Below, piece after piece: positions 29,210 through 41,400 of a stretch of 64,000 bases of DNA. Every line of letters starts with the position of its first letter. Position 1 is the first letter of the stretch. The notes below the pieces were generated by a model. It saw only the letters and a list, made by a program, of their open reading frames with translations. It did no database searches and had not been told where the DNA came from. Made by a program: the position numbers and the translations under genes. Origin of the DNA: Aphrophora alni (Eukaryota; Arthropoda; Insecta; Hemiptera; Aphrophoridae); the NCBI GenBank assembly GCA_963513935.1, contig OY740774.1:89726424-89790423 (forward strand). Reading direction: 5' to 3'.

Positions 29210-29715
29210 GTTACCTTAAATGGAGTTGTAGTACCATATGTAGACACTGCCAAATATTTGGGGATGACACTAAATTCAAATTTACGGTGGAAGGAGCACA
29301 TCAGAAGAAAAAGGACAGAACTTGGTCTCAAATATAGACAACTGTACTGGCTCTTGGGACGAAATTCTCAATTGTCAATACACAACAAAATTATGATATA
29401 TATAACCAAATTCTGAAACCAACTTGGCTTTATGGAATACAACTGTGGGGTTTTGCGAAGGAAACGAACATCAGATATATTCAAACCTTTCAGAATAGAG
29501 TGCTACGGAACATGGTAAGTGCTCCATGGTACATCAGAAATAGTGATCTACATAGAGACCTTAGGACCCCTGATGTCGACAGTGAAATTAAAAGGTTTGC
29601 TGCAAAGCATGAATCTAGATTGCACCAGCATGTCAACGTAGAAGCTATTCAACTGCTTGACAACACCAATACAGTGAGAAGGCTGAAGAGAACTAAAACT
29701 TTTGAATTAGAGTAA
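29210..29715 (+). pseudogene. Jockey-type non-LTR retrotransposon reverse transcriptase, C-terminal fragment
   Basis: The translation matches the region after the RT catalytic core in insect jockey-clade elements. It opens with a thumb-like segment containing VDTAKYLGMTL and WKEHI, followed by QLYWLLGRNSQLS and then a second frame with LKPTWLYGIQLWG. It ends with NRVLRNMVSAPWYIRNSDLH, an AAKHESRLHQHVN block and the usual NTVRRLKRTK tail before a stop at 29713. The frame changes near 29400, so it is broken. The catalytic FADD-type motif and everything upstream are missing, as in typical 5'-truncated insertions. Downstream there is no clear poly-A tail; AT-rich sequence follows. It cannot be active. 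The clade assignment rests on remembered family features and is fairly secure. The exact element is not known. Confidence 0.88.
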
Positions 29716-30176
29716 TTCAGTGTGTTTTTAGAATCTAATATATAGAACAACAGTGGTTGACTGTATAGGTAGCAAATGAAATGATGATAGATGAAAATTG
29801 ATGGTTGGTCTTTCAGACCAGTTTCAATCAATTTAAAAAAAATGTATTGCACGATATATTTCCACATGATTAAATCAAGTTGTTAATTAATTAATTAACT
29901 GATCCTCCATTATATTTAAAATTTTAAAATCAATGATTATTATAATTTTAGAATTCATAATTACTAATTCAATTCTGATAAATTATTTATGTAGTATGAA
30001 TAAGACAATAACAATGTATATGCAATTATACTAAATATTTAGGAATATTAAATTAAAGTTCAAGACTAGTTAAAAATAATAAATAACTTCGATTGCCGCC
30101 ATTAAATACCCAAGTTCAATTAATCTAAAGGAAGGGTAAGACTGGTGTATACGGAAGTATACAACTACAGTACAAT
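29716..30176. other. AT-rich non-genic stretch
   Basis: Possibly the 3' untranslated part of the jockey fragment at first; nothing further could be recognised. Confidence 0.35.
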
Positions 30177-30184
30177 TTAGTATC
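30177..30184. repeat. Target-site duplication, left (TTAGTATC)
   Basis: The 8-bp word TTAGTATC abuts the left end of the Merlin-type element and is repeated exactly at 30901-30908 against its right end. Confidence 0.9.
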
Positions 30185-30394
30185 GGTAATTATATAGCAG
30201 AGTAGCCTCATTTCAAAATCAATTTTTATGGGTTTTATTCGTCAAATAAATGTTGGAAAAATATTTTACTATCGAAAAAAAGTGTCGGAAAGATGATTAC
30301 ATAATACAATAATACAATTACACAAGTAGTTTTTTCGTGAAAAAATTAACTCTGTGTTATCTTTCATACTCATGACATTCACTTCAATAAACGT

Positions 30395-30482
30395 ACGGAA
30401 GGTTTGGCCAGGTGGTTATATATATATTAACCCTAAACAAACAAACCACCTATATATATAACCACCTGGCCAAACCTTTCGT
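30395..30482. repeat. Nested inverted repeat (32-bp arms, 24-nt spacer)
   Basis: The left arm 30395-30426 contains GGTTTGGCCAGGTGGTTATA. The right arm 30451-30482 is its reverse complement with one mismatch. The spacer is 30427-30450. It lies inside the Merlin-type element just before the transposase remnant, at the place where the rest of the transposase gene would have been. It may be a second small element that inserted there, or a rearrangement linked to the deletion. Confidence 0.9.
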
Positions 30483-30520
30483 GACATATAATAATACAGC
30501 CCTACATATGCGTACACTGA

Positions 30521-30760
30521 AGCACATACGCAGCCACGCAGACAATTGAACGTCAATGGAGGGAGGTGCGAGGAAATGTGCCGCGATATGGAAATTCAAA
30601 ACAACATTTCCATGGCCATATAGCCGAATTTATGTTTAAGAGAAAGTACAATGAGTATAATACTCGTTTTCATCATTTATGGCGAATTACGAGTGAAATA
30701 CATTTAAATTCAATAAATTCCTCTTCTACTGAATTTGCAGCAGAATTTGACTCTGATTAA
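30521..30760 (+). pseudogene. Merlin/IS1016-type transposase, C-terminal remnant
   Basis: About 79 codons are open up to TAA at 30758-30760. The residues TQTIERQWREV, then GNVPRYGNSKQHF and HIAEFMFKRKYNEYNTRF, match the C-terminal part of Merlin transposases (ISXO2/IS1016-like DDE domain). There the TIE motif lies near the third acidic catalytic residue and the LAEF/MW-type helix follows. The N-terminal two thirds, including the first two catalytic aspartates, are absent. An in-frame TGA at 30518 ends the homology upstream. No in-frame ATG precedes the domain. It is a relic carried by a deletion derivative, not a working gene. Confidence 0.85.
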
Positions 30761-30900
30761 GATTTTCTTGTGTAATTATATTAATTAATCATCTTTCCGA
30801 CACTTTTTTTCGATAATAAAATATTTTTCCAACATTTATTTGACGAATAAAACCTTTAAAAATTGATTTTGAAGTGAGGCTACTCTGCTATATAATTACC

Positions 30901-30908
30901 TTAGTATC
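30901..30908. repeat. Target-site duplication, right (TTAGTATC)
   Basis: Exact second copy of the word at 30177-30184. Confidence 0.9.
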
Positions 30909-33476
30909 AAATTATTTTACCCTGCATCAAACTATTTTAAAACATTTCAAAAGTTGTTGAGTTTTTGAGAATAAAGTGCACGTGAGAAAATGTGAACAGT
31001 GCTTGTGCTGTTCTAAGAATGTCCATTATAAATATCTTCTATTAAAAAGTATATCAGTTGTCAAACATACAATAAAAACACTTTACACAGAAGAATCCAG
31101 TGATTCCATTACATATTTTACTAGATACAATTAATTCACCATGGGAAACTCACACCTGTATATTTTAATTGAATTTTTAATTGAAAGAAGACGATATGAC
31201 GTCACAACCAATAACCAACAAATATTGTGTTTCAATTTTACAAAATTAAAATGTATCACGTTTCTGTTTGGTTCCAAACTGCTTTCTGTGAGAATGGGAA
31301 TGAAAGTAAACCAAGTTAAAATAACTGCGAGGTATGCTTAATTAGGTTAGAGCAAAACATGTTAGAATCGTTAAAACAGAAGATGATACTTTAGAGTTAA
31401 AACGCTTGCACCGAACGCAACATTCTCTGATTGACTGAGTTACAAAAGTACATATTATTTAAAGTATACTATGTGACGAGTTTCTAAGCATACATAATAA
31501 AGTTATAAATAATATATATTAACTATGTATGTAATTTTTTAAGCGTTAATTTTATTCAAAATTATCTATCAACTGTTATAGAATAGACCATTCATTTCTT
31601 GAAGAAAAAAAAACTCTTCCCCTTAATATTGGGAAAAATAGGATTCACAGTAGATTTAAAAAATGTTCAAAAATTCTATTTGTAGTGCAACCGTTACTAA
31701 CTACAATGGTCTATTATAGTCATAGTTGCAAACAAAAACAGCTGACCAATGAGACAAAAGTAAATACTCAAATTTTTACAGAACTGTGGTTTCTGTCCGT
31801 TAAGTTACAAAGCAATTTTGTCTATGATTGTAACTAAACATTACATCTCAATTTGAACAAATTATGAATTAGTTAGTTTTGGCAAGAAAAGGCTAGGAAG
31901 GGTTGATAAGGCTACAAAGGTATGTTGTTATGAATCACACCTTAAAAACTAATGGTAACGGAACCGTGATGTGTGGTCAAAGATTACAGTAAAACTGTCA
32001 TCGACAAGAAGCCAAGAGACCAGATGAACCACCATCAGGAAAAATTATTTCATTAGGATCATAGAAAAAAATAAACACAAAAATTCTGGACCAAGTAAAT
32101 AATTACCACCGTATAACCAAATAAAACTTGTATTATTAATCACTAGAAAAAATGTAAATTCAATTTCTCATCTATATAATATTAAAAACTTCAATTTTTG
32201 AAAATTTCCATACAGCAATATTTATTTTTAGGAAAAATAGACATTGGTTTCTCATAATATTTTAATACTGATCTGGCTCTATATGGTATATATTAATATT
32301 TCCCGAATATAAATTTTAATCGTAGTAAAAAAATTTTAAATGTGTTAATATCAGGAACTTTAAATAGAATTATTTAAAAAAAAAACAAAAAAAAACTTGT
32401 AATTCTTTTATTATAACCGGCTCATTATTAAGTTAATATAACTATGTGTTTGAATAAAATTCTTAAAAACCAACACTCGTTGAGAAAATAGTACTTAAAT
32501 AATTAAGAGCGTGAAAAATTTAAATAATTTCTAAATGTTTTAATAAATTCGAACTGATTTAAAAAAAATTTCAACGTAAAAACGTTTATTTACAATTTTT
32601 TTCAGAAAAGTGATTGATAAATTATCAAAGTTGATATTCTTACTTTCTTACAGACTGGATGAAACTTTGAAGGAAGCGGGAATAGAAAAAGAAGGTCTAA
32701 AACTTTCTAATCTACACAAACACACTTTTTATTATTTTTTATTATTTTAATAATAATATAAATAACAAAAATAATCATGAGAAAACTCTATGGTTATCCG
32801 TTTTACAACAACCACAAGTTTCAAAATAAAATTTTAGCATTTTTAAATACTCTACGAAATGCAATAAACTATCCTTACACATTCTAAAAACTTTCTTACA
32901 AAAAAATATATTCAATATAAATAATACTCTGGAGTTTCTTACAATATAGGGGTTTTAAATGCGATTTATATAACAGTTCACTTTCCTTTTTATTTTATCA
33001 AATAGTTTATTAAAATGATTCCAAATTAGAGGTTATGGTAACATACTGTCTGTAATAATGATATTCTGGACAAGTATATGAAATTAGGATAACTTAGATT
33101 GGATTAAGCAGAGAGGTTCAGGGGTTAAAATATGCCCTTGACATAGCTACCATTGGTCCATCAAACATAAGATCTTACTTCTCGTAAAGTTATTTTTATT
33201 TTTTTTGACAAATGTACGTTTTGGAAAAACCCTGAATTTATAACTTAGGGTAAGTTTGGTAATCGAACAAAATCGACCTACTTTTTTAACTGGTCTTCAC
33301 GATTCATAGATTCGGGAAACCGAAACAGTGATATTCTAGATCCCGTCCATCCTGTCGTCTGTAAGTAAAAAAAGAACAATAAGAAAGAAAAAATAATAAA
33401 AATAAAAACTTTAAATTTTATATAAAGTATATTTCTGACAATTTCAAAATGGCGGTTTATTTTATATAGATTTTTT
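30909..33476. other. AT-rich non-genic stretch
   Basis: No gene could be supported. Short exon-like text near 32655-32710 after TTTCTTACAG is too short to call. Confidence 0.35.
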
Positions 33477-33565
33477 ATTCAACTTATAACACACTAAATT
33501 AAATAAAGCATTTTTTATATTTTTGATTCAACTTATAACACACTAAATTAAATAAAGCATTTTCA
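33477..33565. repeat. Two-copy direct repeat, 49-bp period
   Basis: ATTCAACTTATAACACACTA occurs at 33477 and again at 33526. Both are followed by AATTAAATAAAGCATTTT, so 37 bases are identical. Recent short tandem duplication. Confidence 0.9.
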
Positions 33566-34497
33566 TACATCAATTCCAACCCCACTTCTCTACGAAGACA
33601 AGGAATGATGTTACTGTCAAAAATGTATTTTTGACTACTGACCTTTAAATTAAAAGTGATATCCATATAGTCAAGAGGTTCAGTGAAGCTGAACCACAAA
33701 CGCGAGCGTGGCGAGTACAAGATCGAGGCTTGCTAGAGAGAAACGAGCGGAGACTTTTATTCTAGGAGACGCGTTAGGGCCTAGCCGACGTCAAAAAAAG
33801 TAATGGTGCACACAGAAAATCTGTGTAACAATTATTATAAACAAACTTACCCTACTTGGCAATACCAATACAATTTACAATTTCCTACAAGGCCCAAGAA
33901 ACCAACTTTGGGGTATTACACTTACAGGATCCTCCTTACATTGTATATTGGAGCTGAGCAAGTACCATGATGACACCAATCAGTTTGTGTTTGTGATGTG
34001 TAAACAAGTAATCGAAAATATTGTGCAAATGATACACAAACTTCCTATCATTCAAACAAACACATTAATATACTTTACAATATAATCAGAAAGAAATTAC
34101 GTGATTGCACATAGGCAATCACAAATATATTTATATTAATTGTAAATTAAATGTGTGTGAGTTTTTATAATGTAACGTGTTTATAAAAATATTGGAGTTA
34201 GAAAGTTTTTTATAAACATATTTTCTTTTGGTTTATATGAGACAATTTCTCTAATAAGTCAATAGTACCTATTTATAAACAGTAATACATTTATATATAG
34301 AAATTTAGGGACTAAAAACATTGCATTTAATGGTTTTGTTCTGTAACTATTACTTTACACGAAAAATGATTATAGCAATATAAAATGTAGGAAGGAAAAA
34401 CAAAATTGTTCCCTTAAAATAAGCGTCCAATAATAAACCCCCTTTCTCGTATTAACTTATCAGTACTACAACATAAATGTCTAACCTCTGACACAAA
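33566..34497. other. Non-genic stretch with a CpG-containing patch
   Basis: 33690-33800 is GC- and CpG-richer than its surroundings (CGCGAGCG, GACGCG) but shows no recognisable coding or RNA signature. The rest is AT-rich. Confidence 0.35.
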
Positions 34498-34656
34498 TCA
34501 AATCCTTCTTTCACAAAGTCTGTTGATTGCAGAAACAGCACGTATTGCTCCAAACACACTTTGATTTATTTGCACAACCTCTCTCGACAAGCACAGTATT
34601 AAATTTGCCTTAGTTTTATCCCAGAACCACTTCCAGTCTTCATAGGTGAATTGCAT
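34498..34656 (-). CDS. Unrecognised 52-codon open frame
   Basis: This minus-strand frame begins at an ATG (34656) and ends at TGA (34500-34498). The product begins MQFTYEDWKWFWDKTKANLI and ends NRLCERRI. It is rich in Trp, charged and aliphatic residues in a mix that looks like real protein rather than AT-rich noise, and the stretch is GC-richer than its flanks. I do not recognise a family. It could be one exon or a fragment of a mobile-element protein. No start context, promoter or splice partner could be established, so it may still be chance. Confidence 0.25.
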   Translation of the reverse strand: MQFTYEDWKWFWDKTKANLILCLSREVVQINQSVFGAIRAVSAINRLCERRI

Positions 34657-35674
34657 CTTTTACATTATAAGGTTGCCAAGTTTATATATAATATTTTTCA
34701 CATTAAGTTCAAACAAGAACTAAACTAATGTGAAGTTTAATAATTAATTTTTAGATTGCATGTTTTTAAATAATATTTTTAAAACTTACATTTCTTTCCA
34801 CTCTTGTTTTCATTTTTTATAAAAATTCTAAAATTCTGTCTAACTTAAAATCAGTCACTGTAGTAAGATGATTCTTGAAAACGTGATGTAAATTGATCGA
34901 ACAAATTGAAAAAGTGATTACAAATTATTTTGACCTCTTTTTTTTATATTTAATTGTAGAATGTTGTAAAACGACAAGGATACTTTGTTTTTTATATTTT
35001 ATTTTTAAGAATGCACAAAAACCTAACTGCATAAAACATCGTGACTTATCATAATTAACTACACATAAACCCAATTATCAAAATTACAAAAGACATGGTG
35101 ATTCAGAGAACAGCAAAAATAACATATCTTTATGTGATCAAAGTAAAAAAATATTTCCAAAACAAATACTTTTACACAAACTTCGTTTGTCGTATAACTG
35201 TGTTTTATTCATATAAAATGAATATAAATATTGAGTTCAAATTTATAAATATAGGTTTAAAAAACAAAATCACTTCAAGGGTGCATTTATAGTGACTACA
35301 TGTGTTGTGATCACAAGGTTTCTTGCTGGATGTACACATTTCTTCATGGAGACTTGGGTTAGATCCCCTCCCTTTCATTTTTCCTAACAGAGATCTCTCT
35401 TAATCTATTTTAAAAGTATTAAAAGTATTCGAGGGCTAGAGGTTACTATTGTATTCTCTAAGGCAAGGTTATTCAATAATAAGTATACAATTTCATATTT
35501 CTATAAAACGTGATATGCATTATTTAATATCGTGATATTTAGTATCAATCGGTAGCAAACAGCTTCAAATTTTGATTCCAACAGCTGATTGTTTTCAGCA
35601 ATGTAATCAGCTGATCAAAACAGCCCAGCTGATCAAAACAAGACATTTGCCAAAAAAACTCCAATACTTTAACG
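34657..35674. other. AT-rich non-genic stretch
   Basis: No gene is supported. A short doubled word CAGCTGATCAAAACA occurs near 35608 and 35628. Confidence 0.4.
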
Positions 35675-36655
35675 GAGAAGTCTTTTTTGTGTTTTTGAGT
35701 TTGAAATAAACTCAACCAGTTACTGTCGTACAACGTCATTGAGGACTTGTTATCAAGACACTCCAACTAGTAAATCGATCTACGACCGTCACAAGAAGTT
35801 TAAGTATACAGCCTTTTTATGAAAAGGAAAAAGCACAGGTAGAACGTTACAAATCTAGTTGAACTGGTTCTAATATCGCTCTTACGTTGTCCACAAAAAT
35901 CTACGACAAAGGTGAATTAGGTACTTTAGTACCGCAGCCCACAGTTTGGAGAATTATGAGAGAAGATCTTAAGATGGTCCACTATACGCTTCAACTATTC
36001 CAAAATTTAAGGGATTACGACAAAGTTATCGTTTTGAGTTTTTTAATGATGGACGGGGACTTAGTAAAGATGATATTTTATACAACTCATATTGGTGATG
36101 AATTAACTTTCCATATTAGTGGAAAAGTCAACAAGCACAATGTACGTAATCCAAGAATAGTCATGCAAGGCTGAATGGTTTGATTTCTGTATCAGCTACA
36201 AAGGTGTATGACCCATTCATTATTCAAGAACACAAGGTCAAAGGAGAAGCTTACTTGAATATTTCGAGTGAGTGGCTGATGCCTCAACTAAATGAAGACA
36301 GTGACAACTTCATTTGGATTCAAGATGGTTCACACTAGCTAAGCCCATGTGAGAGATTACCTGGGTGAAAATCTTCGGCAACGTTGGATTGTTCTCGCAG
36401 CTGATGAAAACATGTTACTTTTACGTTGGCCTCCTCGTAGCACTGATTCACCCCCATGCAGTTTCGTTTTGTGGGTGGATAAAATGTTCGTTCCTCCTCT
36501 GCTTTCAAACCACTGAGAGTTAAGGCAAAGAAAAGAGCAGCAGTATGAAATGTTGATATGGGGACACTCTTCATAGTGTTTGGTCAGAACGAGATTGTCG
36601 CATTGATGTCTGCCCGGTAACACATGGGGCCCCACATTGAACATATGTAAAATAT
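35675..36655 (+). pseudogene. Tc1/mariner-type (DDE_3) transposase, degraded full-length
   Basis: Pieces in three frames follow the order of a mariner-type transposase. An N-terminal helix-turn-helix remnant (35675-35800) has KSIYDRHKKF. Next come PQPTVWRIMREDL and YTLQLFQNLRDYDK (35935-36025), then GDELTFHISGKVNKHNVRNP (36090-36165), which holds the first catalytic Asp in the family's SDEATFH setting. YLNISSEWLMPQLNEDSDNF and IQDG (36250-36335) carry the second Asp. RWPPRSTD and a CSFVLW-like stretch (36422-36470) carry the third. A C-terminal piece ends near NTWGP (36615-36635). Stops and frameshifts separate the blocks, so it is dead. A minus-strand 124-codon frame over the same bases is a shadow. 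Terminal inverted repeats were not found. Confidence 0.85.
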
Positions 36656-38083
36656 TAAACACAACTTTAAAATGTGCTCTTTCCCGCTGTGTAATTTTTG
36701 TTATTCTGTTAATTATATCTTCGATATTCAAGCCTACTAAAAGAGTATACTTATTTTTGAAAAATCATGTATATACAAACCGCAATATACCTACATATTT
36801 TAAGCATGGTGATAAACTTTCCTTAAAAAAAGTATTATTTTTCCTAAAATCGTTTCAAAATTGGGTTCATTTGAAGTTTGGTCATACCAAATAACTCAAA
36901 ACTGTCAGATTTACAAAATATAAAGATGACAAAACTTTTAGTGTTTTTAATTATGAATATGGCGATATCATTGTTTTTGTTCTAAACTTAAAAATATCTA
37001 AGATAAACGGTACAAAAAAAATATCAGTAACAGTTTACTACACACAATAATTTTACCAAATTAGAAATTTTGAAAATGAAGTATCGTGTTGAAATTTTTC
37101 AAACGTGTTGACTCGAAATTTAAATCCGTTTCAAACTAAATGTATTTAAAATAAAAACGGACGAATTTTGTCCTGATGAATGTTCTTTTTTCTTAGTTTT
37201 GTTGTAAATGTTATCTCACAAAAGTCTATATAATAAAAATAAAATGAGCAGCACTTTGAGTGTTATTTGCCGCTACAATGTTAGTCACAACTTCGTTACA
37301 CGGTACATTAACTGCAAGTAAGTTACAGCTGCCCAATAACAATCAGGGGGTTGTTAGTTCACCCTGATTTCTATCTGTTTAATCCCCATTATTTACTTCA
37401 AATCTGCTTTAATCCCCTCATTTCATAGGATATTTACCGAATTCTGTAAAACCGGTAGATCATGAAAAGTTATAATACAAAGAGCCTAGACAGTTCTGGA
37501 ATAATAGGTTATTGATCATGGTAAAGGAACATATTATACTAAAGAAAAATGTTTTATATAGATATTGCCTCGGAAGGTGGGATCTACGAACGAAGAACCA
37601 ATCAGCAGTATATGGGGAAGGTAGGAAACATGTGTCCTAATTAAAACCGTTTTATAATAATCAATACTTACTCAATTTAATGACAAAGAACATTTGAACA
37701 AATTATATAGTAATATTTAAACAACTTTAGAGACAATGAATATCTTATCGAAGTTTATTGGTTAGATTTTAAAATAATCAGAGCTACAAAATTCCAAAGC
37801 TAAGTTTTCACTATTTGATTTAACTGCCACTAGAAAAGGGGAGAGAGAATACAAAACTGTAAAGTTCATTTTATAAACAAATCATCAAACAATTTCTTCT
37901 AACAGTGTTTTGTGTATTTCAGTTCATTTAAGATAATTAAAATTTGAATTAGGCAAGCATAATTAATCAAAATTGTTTACAACTTCCGTAAAAACAAGGA
38001 TAGTTGAGTATATTCAAAATTGGTTCATACAAAATCATTTTAAACTATTTATGCTAGAGACCGTAGGTACTTGGTGGTATTCC
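36656..38083. other. AT-rich non-genic stretch
   Basis: The plus-strand frame at 36637-36894 starts inside the transposase relic and has no recognisable motif. Nothing else is supported. Confidence 0.4.
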
Positions 38084-38213
38084 ATTTTAAATAAAATTAA
38101 AACAACAATTTTTTTTTTAGTATCAACCACAATGTTTTAATAGAAACTTGCCTCTATTAAAACATTGTGGTTGATACTAAAAAAAAAATTGTTGTTTTAA
38201 TTTTATTTAAAAT
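38084..38213. repeat. Perfect inverted repeat, 60-bp arms, 10-nt spacer
   Basis: The left arm 38084-38143 and right arm 38154-38213 are exact reverse complements, including a run of ten T matched by ten A. The spacer is 38144-38153. A transcript across it would form a 60-bp hairpin. The right arm continues into the tandem pair described at 38150-38465, so the left arm looks like an inverted copy of unit sequence. Confidence 0.97.
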
Positions 38214-38465
38214 CATTTTAATTTACTGGATCGCCATTTTTAAATTTAATACCGCTTAAACAACAAAAAAATTTAACAATTAAACCTATTGTATTTAGAG
38301 TATCGAAAAATATTAAAAGTTGTATTTATGAAAATCTGTATATAAAGAAACATTTTAATATACAGGATCTCCATTTTGAATTATAATATGGCTTAAATAA
38401 CAGAACTAGTCACAATATGATATTCAGAGTCCCAAAAATACAAAAACCATATAGTTAAACAATTT
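38150..38465. repeat. Diverged two-copy direct repeat, ~137-bp period
   Basis: TTTTAATTTACTGGATCGCC at about 38216 is matched by TTTTAATATACAGGATCTCC at about 38353. Both are followed by ATTTT, a GGCTTAAA or CGCTTAAA word, AACA, and a TTAGAGTATCGAAAA or TCAGAGTCCCAAAA block. Confidence 0.65.
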
Positions 38466-41400
38466 GCCAAACCACAAACGCTCGGAACAATAGTGCCACA
38501 GTGTTAACTTGTTTTTTACTTTTTAGTAGGTTAGTTAGTATGTATGATTGATTTCTTATTATTTTGTGACAGAAAATAAGTATTTTGTAAAATGTTTAAT
38601 GGTAAATTTTATGTAATTGGTGTTGGTCTGCAGTTATATGTTTATAATATAAAATGAAACCTACATTTCAAGCACAATATGGACAATGTCGGGGTAAAAG
38701 CAACTTGAAATAAACATATCAGATGTGTTGTAGTAACTTTTAACAGTATCAAACAAATTGACCCCAGCCCTACCATACAATGTAATGAAACCAAATCCAC
38801 AAAATGTAATGCCCAAAGTTGAATTCTTGGACATTGTAGGTAATTTTAAATTGTATTTGTTAATCAAGAAGTCATAACCTGTAGAGTCCCCTGTAAATCA
38901 GTTGTTACACGGTTTTCTTCTTTTTGGTTAGGCCTTAGAAAATCCCTACTAGCTTCAATTGTGATAGTGTTATGGATTGGAAGCTGTACATATGTGAAGA
39001 AGCCTTCAATCGGTGACTCGTCTTTGCTGGATCTCGGTAAGCAAATATAGGATCTCGTCAGGATCCTAAATCACAGTTTTAACGATAATTTTGCTAATTG
39101 TCATTGTAAATATGTGAGATTGATACTATCACATTCAGAATTGAAATGTGCATATGTATATCTAACATAGAGTTTTATACGTTGAGTAACACGAATTCTG
39201 TACAAAAACTGTTTAAAATCAGTTCTATAAAAGCATACTATAGTCTGCTATATCGAATTCAATGTCCCTATCTTAATAATTGTTGTAGTGTTATCGTGCT
39301 TATGTAAATACCACAACGACGTCGGTTCCCTGAGGTCTTCAAATGAATAAAACAATAAATGTCGATATTTTTGTCGATAATAAACTGATCTTATACTTCG
39401 CGTACTGGGTAAGTAACAATCCCAAACTGTAAACACCAAAATGAAATCTTTGTATATGAAGGCCTCTGTTTACACACAGCTTGTACAAGTATGGTTGTTA
39501 ATGTGCGTCGTTCTATTAAACGACCTCATCTTGGTGAGATTGTCGCTGTAGGTTTTGATAATTACTTCACGTAAACTGACAACACACAAATTGCTTCGCT
39601 CGTTTATATTTCACGACTACTTACAGTACAGTCAACTTTATATTAAAGTGAAAATAAAAATTGCATCAAGTAATGTGATTGTCAAAATTTACTGTTGTTA
39701 TGTATTTACTCTAATCCTGTTATCCTTATCAAGTAAACAAGTCTTAACTCCTTTTTGGAGCAAATACGATTATAATGATGTTTTCATCATACAGTGCAAC
39801 ATGAAAATATACTTCCACAACAGGTACACAGATCTTCTTCAAATATCGACATTCAAGTTCCTAAGGGTTGTTTTTAATACAAAACTATCAACTTACAAAC
39901 ATTTTAAATTTGTAATTTTAAAAATTATACACGGTGGGGTCAATCAAATGTGAGTTAAAATTTCCTATTTAATTTTCAAAAGTTCATTAAAATAATATTT
40001 CAAATTATGGGTGGTGTTAGAAATTATGATATTTTTAGTTAAAAATATTGTCTAAGTTCTTTTTAAGAAGCTAAAATGACATCAATCATTGTGACAGACC
40101 TGGAAAACTGTCGAATTTGCTTACCTTACAAATAAGGCGCACGTTAATAATGCTACAATGATATATAAACCCTTGGGTGGGAAAAAACGTGGTCAGTGCG
40201 TCATGATTGATCAAGGGAATTTGCTGTAGGAATTCAAGATAGCTTGAGAACTTGGCGAGTAAGAGCTTACTAGGAGAATTGAGATTTCATACAAGCATCC
40301 ACAAAAGTTGCAAGTAGGGTGAGCAAACTTCGTGTATAGAGGAACTTGTTATTTCATAGTCGGATAATTAAACTATAATATAGAATCAGATCTGTGAGTC
40401 ACAGCAATTATATTCATTCTTGATTAGTAGTAGTAATAATAATATCGTAGCATTTTAACAAGATAAGAAATGATTATTCTTGTTAATAATTGTCAATAAA
40501 GGTTAAATGAGTACTGAAACATTCAATATAAAATAAAGAACCCAGGCAGTAAGAAAGGAATCCTAACAGTGGTCCTTGCAATTTTTAAACAGCTGTTGCT
40601 CAGCTGTTATTATGTTTCATTTTAATTGTTAAGAACACATGTGGTGCTATTTCAGTAAACATGACCAGTGGACAGTTCAACTTTTGTTATCGAAGTTTTT
40701 TTTTAAATAACGCGTCTACTCAAGAGTTATTTCGTGACAATTTCTATGTTCCTCGTCATGGCGCGGTTCTTGCCGGAACATTATAAAAGCTGTGTCGACA
40801 ATTTTAGAAATAATAATTGATCTGCTTAGAAGTGAAACTAACTGGTAAGCCTTGATCTGTACGTACTCCAGACAATGTGGATAATATGCGCGTATCTGTA
40901 CTGCAAAGCCCAAACCGATCAACCATGAAAAACACTCCCGCCTTAGAAGTTCCAAAGACAAGTTTAGGAAGAATTTTACATCTTGATTTGAATTTTCATT
41001 TCTACAATTCTATCTGTTCTTCTATAAGTGAGAACACAGACTCCAGGCAGAACTCAAATACCTATAAACATAATATCGACAACAATCTGGATATCAATTT
41101 ATTTAACTATTACAAAACATTATCTGTAGTAAATACAATGTGATGAATTAAATACCGTACATTGAATGATAGAATAACTTGAAGCCTACTTCCATCTCTA
41201 AAAGTCTTGGGAAAGTTTTATAAGTAAATAAATAATGTTGAGGAAACGTCAATTCTCCAGAAAACTGACGGCGGAAATGTCGAGAAAGTTTTTAAAAATT
41301 ACAAGAAACTTCGTGCAGAAATAATGTTTTGTTATCAGACATTAGTGTTTCGTTTACAATATTATATTGATTTAAACAGAATTTAAATTGCTTTTAATGA

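Larger units (their letters stand above)
30185..30900 (+). mobile_element. Merlin-type DNA transposon, internally deleted (716 bp)
   Basis: The ends are GGTAATTATATAGC and its exact inverse GCTATATAATTACC, part of ~115-bp terminal inverted repeats (30185-30299 and 30786-30900) that differ at only a few positions. An exact 8-bp duplication TTAGTATC flanks the element. Merlin elements are known for 8-9 bp duplications and ends starting GG. The interior keeps a C-terminal transposase remnant of Merlin/IS1016 type (30521-30760) and a nested hairpin (30395-30482). Most of the transposase is missing, so it is non-autonomous and would have depended on a full-length relative. Identical target duplications and well-matched ends suggest a fairly recent insertion. 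The hAT superfamily also makes 8-bp duplications, but the coding remnant argues for Merlin. Confidence 0.88.

Noticed and set aside
36357..36731. 124-codon minus-strand frame
   Set aside because: It lies antisense to the mariner-type transposase pseudogene, whose plus-strand blocks explain the region.
39555..39953. 132-codon plus-strand frame
   Set aside because: Composition is that of AT-rich DNA and no motif, start context or splice context supports it.
40716..41143. Overlapping frames on both strands in a GC-richer patch
   Set aside because: Neither translation shows a recognisable domain, and no splice or promoter context was found.
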